Assembly (NCBI RefSeq): GCF_913063105.1
Contig: NZ_CAJXYQ010000010.1
Location: forward strand, 1-64,000
DNA length: 64,000 nt
Direction of reading: 5' to 3'
Origin: an uncultured Draconibacterium sp.
GTDB lineage: Bacteria > Bacteroidota > Bacteroidia > Bacteroidales > Prolixibacteraceae
A program made the position numbers and the translations under genes. Of the stretch, positions 27,543 through 35,564 are shown in pieces; position 1 is the stretch's first letter; each line of letters begins with the position of its first letter. Under the pieces are notes generated by a model. That model did no database searches, was not told the origin of the DNA, and saw nothing but the letters and a program-made list of their open reading frames with translations.

Positions 27543-28988
27543 ATGACATCAAGAAGAAAGTTTATTAAAAAATCGGCAGCTACTGTTGGGGCATTAACTA
27601 TTGTGCCTTCAAGCGTTTTGTTTGCCAGAGATGAAATACGAAATGCCGCTGGTGAAGTAATCCGGGCGCGGGTTGTTGCACCAAGCGATAAGGTAAATAT
27701 GGCTTTTTGCGGTATCGGAAATCGTGGCGGTCAGATTTTGAAAGCTTTTAACGAAACCGGTTTAGTGAATACCACGGTACTTTGCGATGTGGATATGGGA
27801 GCAAAACATACCGTTGAAAATATGAAAGCCTATCCGAAAGCTTCGCAATACCAGGATTTCAGAGAAATGATGGAGAAATCAGCTAAAGAATTTGATGCTG
27901 TTTGCGTAGGAACCCCAGACTTTTCGCATTTCCCGATTACCATTCTGGCCATGTCGCAAGGCAAACATGTGTATGTTGAAAAACCGCTCACGCGTACTTT
28001 TCATGAATCGGAATTATTAATACAGGCCGCCAAAAAATATAAGGTGGCCACACAAATGGGTAACCAGGGTCACTCTGAAGCCAATTATTTTCAGTTTAAA
28101 ACCTGGGTTGAAGCCGGAATTATTAAAGATGTAACCCGCATTACAGCCCACATGAACAACAAACGTCGTTGGCACGGATGGGACATTAACATGAAAGAAT
28201 TTCCGGTAAATCCACATATTCCGGAAACGCTGGATTGGGACACGTGGCTGATGACAGCAAAATACCACGGTTACCACGAGGATTTTATTAACGGACAATG
28301 GCGTTGCTGGTACGAGCACGGAATGGGTGCATTGGGCGATTGGGGAGCACATATTATTGATACTGCTCATGAATTTTTGGAATTAGGATTACCGGAAGAA
28401 GTAAATGCAGTAATGCTGAAAGGACACAACAATCTGTTTTTTCCTCAATCATCAACGCTGGAGTTTAAATTCCCGAAACGTAAAAAAATGCCCGCATGTA
28501 CGATTAACTGGTTCGATGGTTTGGACAATATTCCGGCCGTACCTGAAGGCTACGGAAACCTGGAGATAGATCCGAATATTCCGCCACCAAGCACCGGAGC
28601 ATTGCAGCCGGCAAAACTGCCACCCGGCAAAGAAATTTATGGAAAAGACCTTACATTTAAAGGAGGTTCGCATGGCAGTACCTTAAGTATTATTCCTGAA
28701 GAGGCTGCTAAAGATATGGCATCGAAACTGCCGGAGGTTCCTAAAAGCCCGTCGAATCATTTCGAAAATTTTGTGAAGGCGGCAAAAGGGGAAGAGAAAA
28801 CCCGTTCGCCATTTGAGATTTCCGGACCGTTAAGCCAGGTGTTTTGTTTGGGTACCATTGCCCAACGCTTGAATGCCAATATCAAATTCGATAGAAAAAC
28901 AAAAACGATTACGAATAACAAGCTTGCAAACGACCTGCTTATTGGTGCACCTCCGCGCAAAGGTTGGGAAGAGTTTTATAAATTGTAA
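27543..28988 (+). CDS. Tat-exported Gfo/Idh/MocA oxidoreductase 2
   Basis: A second periplasmic sugar oxidoreductase of 481 aa. The twin-arginine signal is SRRKFIKK. The cofactor-binding motif is FCGIGNRGG, EKP lies in HVYVEKPLTRT, and GALGDWGAHIIDTAHEF carries the conserved Asp/His region. A Pro-rich insert (about 345-375, with PNIPPPSTGALQPAKLPPG) separates it from copies 1 and 3. It lies 94 nt after copy 1 and ends at its own terminator. Confidence 0.9.
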   Translation: MTSRRKFIKKSAATVGALTIVPSSVLFARDEIRNAAGEVIRARVVAPSDKVNMAFCGIGNRGGQILKAFNETGLVNTTVLCDVDMGAKHTVENMKAYPKASQYQDFREMMEKSAKEFDAVCVGTPDFSHFPITILAMSQGKHVYVEKPLTRTFHESELLIQAAKKYKVATQMGNQGHSEANYFQFKTWVEAGIIKDVTRITAHMNNKRRWHGWDINMKEFPVNPHIPETLDWDTWLMTAKYHGYHEDFINGQWRCWYEHGMGALGDWGAHIIDTAHEFLELGLPEEVNAVMLKGHNNLFFPQSSTLEFKFPKRKKMPACTINWFDGLDNIPAVPEGYGNLEIDPNIPPPSTGALQPAKLPPGKEIYGKDLTFKGGSHGSTLSIIPEEAAKDMASKLPEVPKSPSNHFENFVKAAKGEEKTRSPFEISGPLSQVFCLGTIAQRLNANIKFDRKTKTITNNKLANDLLIGAPPRKGWEEFYKL

Positions 28989-29012
28989 AAATATTAAGCT
29001 ATGGTTTAAAAG

Positions 29013-29047
29013 CTCTCTGATGGCTAATATCAGAGAGTTTTTTATTT
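29013..29047 (+). terminator. Terminator after oxidoreductase 2
   Basis: CTCTCTGAT (29013-29021) pairs perfectly with ATCAGAGAG (29029-29037), a 7-nt loop, then TTTTTTATTTTT. Confidence 0.9.
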
Positions 29048-29079
29048 TTACCGGTTGAAAAATAACAACCAATACAAAT

Positions 29080-30012
29080 ATGGCAGAACCTACAGTTTTT
29101 AGCGATACTTTTCTGGCTTTTGGCAGCCATTGCGATGTGGTACTTCCGAATGTGGAAGCCACCGAAGCAAAAAAAATATTCCAGCAGATTAAAACCGAGA
29201 TGGAGCAGCTTGAAAGTTCTATCAGTCGGTATAGTTTAGTTTCTGATATTCACCAAATTAATCAAACAGAAAAAGATGTTTGGATTGATGTTTCAGAAGA
29301 TGTTTGGGAAGTTCTTGCCATTGCCGGCGATTTTTATAATATGAGCCAGGGGGCTTTTGATGTAAGCGTAAATCCCCTACAAAAATTATGGTCGGAGAAC
29401 GAACAGGTGGAAGACAACGAATTGAAGACCGTACGCGAGAAATGTGGATTTGATAAGATTGAATTTGATTTCGATAATAAAAAGATTTGTTTTCGCGAGG
29501 CAGGTCTTGAACTTGATTTTGGTGCTTTTGAGAAAGGTTTTGCTCTTGATATAATAAAACCATTGCTTTTTGAAATCGGAGTAAAAGATGCAATCGTAAG
29601 TTTTGAAGAAGACGCAGTGTTGGCCATCGGAAAACATCCGGTAGGCGAAAAATGGCCATTAGGAGTTAGAAATCAGAAAAGTCCCAATGAGTTTTTACAT
29701 GTTTTTGAAACTACAAACCAATGTATTTTCACTGCTGGAACGGTATTTGTTCGTGACGACGGCGAAGGAATGAAAGAACGAAAAATTATTAGCCCGGAAA
29801 GTGGCAGGCCGGTTGAAGGGAAAAAAACAGTTACCGTAAAAGCAGACGCTGCAACTATGGGTGCTTTTATAGCAAACACCTGGTTGATTTTACCCGAAAA
29901 TGATAAAAATATTATCGCCCAACAATTAAATAATGTCGAAATTTTGGAAGTAGAATACCTTGATGATGACGTGAAAACACGGCTTTCAATAATTGAAGGG
30001 GAGGAAAACTAA
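29080..30012 (+). CDS. ApbE-like protein with degenerate active site
   Basis: Related to FAD:protein FMN transferase, which attaches FMN to Thr/Ser of redox membrane proteins. The fold markers remain: DFGAFEKGFALD in place of DxGGxxKGxAxD, and ISPESGRPV. Key residues are altered: the GG(D) segment reads VSFEEDAVLAIG, and the C-terminal metal-binding A-D-A-L region reads TMGAFIANT, with Phe where the Mg-binding Asp is expected. No signal peptide or lipobox is seen, unlike exported ApbE. It may be a pseudoenzyme or have changed chemistry. Its stop overlaps the next start (TAATG). Confidence 0.72.
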   Translation: MAEPTVFSDTFLAFGSHCDVVLPNVEATEAKKIFQQIKTEMEQLESSISRYSLVSDIHQINQTEKDVWIDVSEDVWEVLAIAGDFYNMSQGAFDVSVNPLQKLWSENEQVEDNELKTVREKCGFDKIEFDFDNKKICFREAGLELDFGAFEKGFALDIIKPLLFEIGVKDAIVSFEEDAVLAIGKHPVGEKWPLGVRNQKSPNEFLHVFETTNQCIFTAGTVFVRDDGEGMKERKIISPESGRPVEGKKTVTVKADAATMGAFIANTWLILPENDKNIIAQQLNNVEILEVEYLDDDVKTRLSIIEGEEN

Positions 30013-30932
30013 TGAAATACTTTCTTATGCTGGTGCTGTTTATTGTAGTTGCAGTTGGTGTCTCCAGCGGTCAGCTTACAATGAAGAAAGAAACTGATGG
30101 AATACGCATTGTAGATGGTAATTCGGATGTGCTGTTTTATCAGGTTCAACCCAAAAGCAAAAATGGTAAATTCGAGCGCTGTAACTACGTGCATCCATTG
30201 TGGGGCATCGATGGGCAGGTTTTAACAGAAGATTTTCCTGCCGATCATCTTCACCATCGCGGAGTATTCTGGTCGTGGCACCAGGTGTGGATCGACGATA
30301 AAAGAATTGGCGACCCGTGGGAATTGTCTGATTTTGAGCAGGACATTAGCGAAGTTGAATTTATAAAAGAAGCCGACCAAACGGTTTGGATAAGAAGCGA
30401 AGTATTGTGGCTTTCAGATAAATGGAAGATAAATGGAAGAAAAGCACCTTATTTGAAGGAGAAAGTTGGCATACACGTGCACAAACGGGTTGGTCAATAC
30501 CGTAAAATTGATTTTGAAATACAATTATTAGCTTTGGAAGAAAATCTTCGCCTGGGAGGATCTGAAGATGAAAAAGGTTATGGGGGATTTTCGGTGCGAC
30601 TGGCGCTTCCTGACGATGTTGGTTTTATTGGAAAAAAAGGCACAATTGAACCTCAAAATACAGCTGTTTCATCACCTGGTTTTGTACAGGTAAAAGGTTC
30701 AATGGGGCAGAATAATTCAACTGCAGGAATAATAATTGTAGATGAAGCAACTAATCCGGATTTTCCACAGCAATGGATTTTAAGAGCCAAAAATAGCATG
30801 CAGAATGTTGCCTGGCCAGGGGCTAATCCTGTTTCACTCTCAACAACAGAACCTTTGGTGCTGAACTACTCACTTATAGTGCATGCCGGAAAAATGAAAA
30901 CCAAAAAAATAATCAAAATAATAGAACCATAG
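30012..30932 (+). CDS. Exported DUF6807/PmoA-like family protein
   Basis: Belongs to the family labelled methane oxygenase PmoA/DUF6807, a misleading name because members commonly sit in sugar-catabolism clusters of Bacteroidota and Planctomycetota. A signal peptide ends near residue 20 (GVSSGQ). The conserved histidine-rich motif is DHLHHRGVFWSWHQVW near 78-93, probably a metal or substrate site. It overlaps the ApbE-like gene by one base, so the two are coupled, and oxidoreductase 3 follows 26 nt later. Enzymatic role is unknown. Confidence 0.78.
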   Translation: MKYFLMLVLFIVVAVGVSSGQLTMKKETDGIRIVDGNSDVLFYQVQPKSKNGKFERCNYVHPLWGIDGQVLTEDFPADHLHHRGVFWSWHQVWIDDKRIGDPWELSDFEQDISEVEFIKEADQTVWIRSEVLWLSDKWKINGRKAPYLKEKVGIHVHKRVGQYRKIDFEIQLLALEENLRLGGSEDEKGYGGFSVRLALPDDVGFIGKKGTIEPQNTAVSSPGFVQVKGSMGQNNSTAGIIIVDEATNPDFPQQWILRAKNSMQNVAWPGANPVSLSTTEPLVLNYSLIVHAGKMKTKKIIKIIEP

Positions 30933-30958
30933 TTCTTATCATTCTTTAGCATATATTT

Positions 30959-32275
30959 ATGAGTACTGATAGAAGAGAATTTATAAAAAAATCGACAATT
31001 GCTGCAGCAGCAGTTAGTGTTGTACCAGGCCTTTTAAATGCCTGTTCCTCGCCTGCCGAACAGGTAAATGTTGCTTTAATTGGTTGCCGGTCGATGGGCT
31101 TTAGCAACCTGCAAAGCTTTTTGCGCAAAGAAAACAATGTAGCCTGCGTAGCTCTTTGCGATGTAGATAACAACGTTTTGGAAAATAAAGCTGCCGAAGT
31201 TGAAAAGATGACCGGTAAGCGACCGCTAACTTACAACGATTTCAGGCATGTTCTTGACAATAAAGATGTTAATGCTGTAATTATTGGAACACCCGATCAT
31301 TGGCATGCCATTATTATGATGAGCGCACTTGAAGCAGGAAAACATGTTTATGTGGAAAAACCGATGGGACATAGTATTGAAGAGTGTAATGCCATGGTGG
31401 CCATGCAGGCAAAACACCCTGAATTGTATTGCCAGGTAGGAATGTGGCAGCGTAGTTCAAAACATTGGTTTGAAGCATCAGAGATAGTAAAATCAGGAAT
31501 ACTTGGAGATGTACACCTGGTAAAAGCATGGATTTATAAAGGTTACGATAAGCCTTACCCGGTAATGCCCGACGAGGATAAAGCTCCTGATTATGTGGAC
31601 TATGATATGTGGCTGGGGCCTGCGCCAAAACGTGCATTTAACTGGAACCGCTTTCATTATAACCACCGTTGGTGGTACGATTATGCAGGAGGTGCAATGA
31701 CCGACTGGGGAGTACACCTGCTCGATTTTGCCATGTTTGCTATGGATGCCGGAATGCCCGAATCTATTACTCCGGGTGGCGGAATCTTTTACCATGAAGA
31801 AGGTGCCATTGAAACTCCCGATATACAACAGGCAATCTATAAATATCCTAAACATGTTATGATATGGGAATGTGGCCTGAACCCTGGAATTGGACCCTAT
31901 CAGCGTGGCCATGGGGTTGCATTTGTAGGCCAAAAAGGCACTTTGGTATTGTCGCGTAGTGGTTACGAAATTTTACCCGATAATAGCAGTGAATTAAAAG
32001 GTCCTTTCTTTGAAGCTAAAGTACAGAAAGCCTATGGCGACGGCTTAAATGAACATATAGATAATATGTTAAGCTGCATAAGAAAAGGAGGAAGCCTGAA
32101 TGCTCCGGTTGAGGTTGGTGCCCAAACAGCTATTGTTTCTGAAATGGGAAATATGGCTTATAGGGTTGGGCAACGAATTAACTGGAATAATGCCACCCAA
32201 AGTTTTAACGAGCAAGTTGCGAATGATTTAATAAGATTGAATTATAACCCGAATTGGCAACTGCCAAAAGTATAG
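30959..32275 (+). CDS. Gfo/Idh/MocA oxidoreductase 3 with Tat/lipobox-type signal
   Basis: The third NAD(P)-dependent oxidoreductase of the cluster. The N-terminus has twin arginine (DRREFIKK), a hydrophobic stretch and then LLNACSS, so it may be both Tat-exported and lipidated. The Rossmann motif is ALIGCRSMG, and EKP lies in HVYVEKPMGHS. GAMTDWGVHLLDFAMFAMD is the catalytic-region signature. It ends the plus-strand cluster, followed by a strong terminator. Confidence 0.9.
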   Translation: MSTDRREFIKKSTIAAAAVSVVPGLLNACSSPAEQVNVALIGCRSMGFSNLQSFLRKENNVACVALCDVDNNVLENKAAEVEKMTGKRPLTYNDFRHVLDNKDVNAVIIGTPDHWHAIIMMSALEAGKHVYVEKPMGHSIEECNAMVAMQAKHPELYCQVGMWQRSSKHWFEASEIVKSGILGDVHLVKAWIYKGYDKPYPVMPDEDKAPDYVDYDMWLGPAPKRAFNWNRFHYNHRWWYDYAGGAMTDWGVHLLDFAMFAMDAGMPESITPGGGIFYHEEGAIETPDIQQAIYKYPKHVMIWECGLNPGIGPYQRGHGVAFVGQKGTLVLSRSGYEILPDNSSELKGPFFEAKVQKAYGDGLNEHIDNMLSCIRKGGSLNAPVEVGAQTAIVSEMGNMAYRVGQRINWNNATQSFNEQVANDLIRLNYNPNWQLPKV

Positions 32276-32295
32276 ATTTTAATAGGATGAAGACG

Positions 32296-32332
32296 AAAAG
32301 CGGGAAGTTAGTTGTAGCTTCCCGCTTTTTTT
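32296..32332 (+). terminator. Terminator of the oxidoreductase cluster
   Basis: GCGGGAAG (32300-32307) pairs with CTTCCCGC (32318-32325), extended by flanking A-T pairs, then a seven-T tract. Confidence 0.92.
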
Positions 32333-32430
32333 CTAACCTGCCATGGTTAATTGCGTTTTTGTTGGTTTTATAACGATGTCGGTAAGAACAGGTTTTATTT
32401 TTACCTTTAACAAAATAATTTAAACAAACT

Positions 32431-33615
32431 TTGGTTTTGAAAAAAGCTCAAAAGTGGAAATTGCTTCGCAATGGAAAAGCAAGCCTGCTTAATAATATAT
32501 CGATTATTGAAATCCTTCCCTCGCTTTTTCGTTCGGTGTTTCTTTTGGTTATTTTGTGCTTTGCCATTGGCTGTAGCAATGAAAACCATAACGAGGATGA
32601 AGCGATAAATGACATGTATTTTCCTCCAACGAATACTGCTTTATGGGAGACAATTTCACCTGCAGAATTGCACTGGAATATGGAGGTATTAACCGAACTC
32701 GAAGATTTTCTGGAAACGAATAATACCCGGGCATTTTTAATTTTAAAAAACGGACGCATTGTAGTTGAAAACTACTGGGGCCAAACAATTCTTAACAACG
32801 CTGATTTTAACCAAAAATCAAAATGGTATTGGGCCTCGGCAGGTAAATCGTTAACGGCAACCTTGGTTGGCATAGCCAGGCAGGAGGGATTTCTTGATAT
32901 TAATGCAAAAACAAACGAATACCTTGGGCCTGGGTGGACTGCTTTACCTGCCGATAAAGAAGACCTGATAAAAGTACATCACCAATTGAGCATGACAACT
33001 GGTTTGGATTACCAGTTGGCTGATTTGGATTGCACAATCCCAGACTGTTTAAAATATGCTACTGATGCCGGTAATCAATGGTTTTACCATAATGCTCCAT
33101 ACTCTTTGCTTGAAGAGGTTGTAGTTAATGCTACAGCAACAACTTATAACCAATTTACTGCTGAATACCTGGGGCGAAAGATTGGAATGAACGGCACCTG
33201 GATAAAAAGTGGATATAATAACGTATTCTGGAGTACAGCACGCGAAGCGGCACGGTTTGGTTTGCTTATTCAAAATAAGGGTACATGGTATGATTCCAAA
33301 ATTTTAAAAGACGAAAATTACTTTGCCCAAATGACTCAATCATCACAAGAATTAAACCCATCGTATGGTTACTTGTGGTGGTTAAACGGAAAAAATAAAG
33401 TAATTCTACCCGGTTTCTCAGCTTCAGTATCAAGAAGTTTGTGCCCGGATGCACCAACCGACCTTATTGCCGCAATGGGTAAAAACGGTCAGTTTATCGA
33501 AATTATTCCAAGCAAAGGATTGGTAATTGTACGAATGGGTGAAGCTCCCGGAGAAGCAGTACTCCCGATAGTCTTTCATGATGAAATGTGGGAGATTCTC
33601 GAGCGGCTTCTATAA
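32431..33615 (+). CDS. Serine hydrolase lipoprotein, beta-lactamase/class C-like
   Basis: A penicillin-recognising-type hydrolase, probably an esterase or peptidase. The SxxK motif is SAGKS near residue 137, and FYHNAPYSLLE holds a candidate Tyr of the second motif. A lipobox (FAIGC, Cys at 48 in this reading) predicts membrane attachment. The start is doubtful: no ATG precedes the lipobox, and the frame opens with TTG at 32431, giving an unusually long region before the hydrophobic stretch. A GTG just before the hydrophobic stretch is an alternative. It is convergent with the 7TM kinase gene and abuts it directly. Confidence 0.8.
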   Translation: MVLKKAQKWKLLRNGKASLLNNISIIEILPSLFRSVFLLVILCFAIGCSNENHNEDEAINDMYFPPTNTALWETISPAELHWNMEVLTELEDFLETNNTRAFLILKNGRIVVENYWGQTILNNADFNQKSKWYWASAGKSLTATLVGIARQEGFLDINAKTNEYLGPGWTALPADKEDLIKVHHQLSMTTGLDYQLADLDCTIPDCLKYATDAGNQWFYHNAPYSLLEEVVVNATATTYNQFTAEYLGRKIGMNGTWIKSGYNNVFWSTAREAARFGLLIQNKGTWYDSKILKDENYFAQMTQSSQELNPSYGYLWWLNGKNKVILPGFSASVSRSLCPDAPTDLIAAMGKNGQFIEIIPSKGLVIVRMGEAPGEAVLPIVFHDEMWEILERLL

Positions 33616-35394
33616 CTATTCTTGTGTGGCTAGTGGAAGTTTAAAATAAAACACAGCACCAGCGCCTTTTTGTCCTGAACTTTCAACTCCAACTTCACCA
33701 CCTAATTTTTCAGTAATACGTTTTACAATGGAAAGGCCTAAACCATAGCCTGTAGCTTTATCCGGTTGCAAGCGCGTGTGTTTCCTGAAAATCTTATGGT
33801 GTTGCGTGCCTGGTATACCATCGCCATTGTCCTTAATCCAAAATTTTACCATCCCATTTCCATCATCTTCGCAACCAACTACAATTTTAGGCGGATCACC
33901 TCCATATTTCATCGCATTCGACAACAGATTTACCCATACTTCTTCAAGCCAGGGAGCATAAGCTTCAGCATTAATCCAATCGTTTTTAATCGTTAATTCG
34001 GCGTGGTATTCTTCTATTGTTGGTGCAAGTTGTTTTATGGCAGCGTTATACACTCGTTCCATATCTACTGAAGCGGTTTCAACATCTTCATGCCCTGCCG
34101 TAGCCATTTTTAGCAGTTCGTTGGTAACCTTTATTGTTTTTAATGCCGATTCCTGCACCACCTTCGAGTATTCTTCAACAAGGCTCATGTCTTCATCTTC
34201 AATGGCTTCCAAAATAATATCGCTTGATGTATAAATTAATCCAAGTGAGTTTTTTAGGTCGTGGGCAAGAGTGTGAGCGTACGCATCTAAATCATCAATT
34301 AGTTTTTCGTTTTTTCGAATTTCAGCTTTTAGCAACTTATTTTTTTGTTTTAGCTTTTGTTCTGCAGCTCGTATCGATGTTATATCATTAAAAATAAAAA
34401 GATGCCCATTTAGCTGTCCCAACTGGTTAACTATTGTGGAGAGTTTTATTTGGTAAAACCGGGTTTCATTAGCTTCATTTAGTTTTAAATCAATATGCTT
34501 ATCGTTGCCAGAATCGGGCATTTTAAGAATTTCCGGATAGTTTTGAAAAATAAGTTGAAATGGCGTATGAATGGTTTCCTTTTTATTAAGGTGAAAAATT
34601 TTGAGTAATGCGGGGTTAGCTGCTTCAATAATGCCATTGGCATTAACCACCATTACACCATCGTTCATGGTATCCAATAATTTTTCTTGTGCTAGCGGAA
34701 TAAGTTCGAAAATTTTATACCTGAATATTCCCAGGGCAATTACCAACCCGGTAAGTACAAACGACACGGGTGTCCAGTCGAACCCCGGGAAAGGGTTGAG
34801 TTTAAAAACATACATCAGGTTGGCTATTACCGGAATAAATGCAGCAATAAGTAAAATGCGTATTTGCTTGCGATAAAAGCTGGTGAAATGCGAGATGGAG
34901 CTAATAAGGTTAAAAATTCCGTATACGATTAAAACAAAGGTATAAACGTAAAAAATCCAAAACCAGAAACCATGTTCGTAATGAAGAATGTTGGTTGAAC
35001 TGTCAATCCGGTAGTCTTGCCATATTAAATGATGCAAGGGATTGGAGAATACCAGAATCAATGTAACGATAGGAACGATTAGGGTAAGAATAATGTTGCG
35101 TTTACTTACCAAATGAAATTTCTGGCTAAAGGAGGTAGTAAAAAAGAAAAAGCATACCGGAATAAAAGCAATTCCGAGATAGGAAAGTTGCGAGAAAAAT
35201 AATTTCTCTTGTAATTCGGATGTCGAAAACTCCAGGGCATAACTAATTGCCCAAATGGCAACGAATAACTCCAGAAAAATTAGGAACCGTACCTCAAAAG
35301 TTTGTCTGAATTTCCACAACAACCCAATGGTGCCAATAGCAGCAATTGCTGTAATTAATTGAATGATGCTGTTTAATGGTAAAAAATCAAACAT
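33616..35394 (-). CDS. Seven-helix membrane histidine kinase with PAS domain
   Basis: An inner-membrane sensor kinase. From the ATG at 35394 there are about seven hydrophobic helices in the first 215 residues (histidine kinase N-terminal 7TM type). A PAS domain (about 225-345) and a coiled coil follow. The HisKA motif is TLAHDLKNS, and the HATPase domain has NLLSNAMKYG, DNGDGIPG and GYGLGLSIV. The longer frame to 35484 adds an unlikely hydrophobic leader. No response regulator gene is adjacent. It is divergent from the S46 peptidase gene. Confidence 0.9.
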   Translation of the reverse strand: MFDFLPLNSIIQLITAIAAIGTIGLLWKFRQTFEVRFLIFLELFVAIWAISYALEFSTSELQEKLFFSQLSYLGIAFIPVCFFFFTTSFSQKFHLVSKRNIILTLIVPIVTLILVFSNPLHHLIWQDYRIDSSTNILHYEHGFWFWIFYVYTFVLIVYGIFNLISSISHFTSFYRKQIRILLIAAFIPVIANLMYVFKLNPFPGFDWTPVSFVLTGLVIALGIFRYKIFELIPLAQEKLLDTMNDGVMVVNANGIIEAANPALLKIFHLNKKETIHTPFQLIFQNYPEILKMPDSGNDKHIDLKLNEANETRFYQIKLSTIVNQLGQLNGHLFIFNDITSIRAAEQKLKQKNKLLKAEIRKNEKLIDDLDAYAHTLAHDLKNSLGLIYTSSDIILEAIEDEDMSLVEEYSKVVQESALKTIKVTNELLKMATAGHEDVETASVDMERVYNAAIKQLAPTIEEYHAELTIKNDWINAEAYAPWLEEVWVNLLSNAMKYGGDPPKIVVGCEDDGNGMVKFWIKDNGDGIPGTQHHKIFRKHTRLQPDKATGYGLGLSIVKRITEKLGGEVGVESSGQKGAGAVFYFKLPLATQE

Positions 35395-35564
35395 AGGCAG
35401 CGTCTTATATGCATTAAAACAAATGTAAGTAATAAAAATAATTCTATACTTGTAAGCTAAACTAATATAAAATATAATTACCATAAATTCAAACAGGCAA
35501 AGTGCATTTAGTCATTGTTTTATCACCTGCATTTTGTTCTCTTTACAGTTTCAAATTAAAAAAT

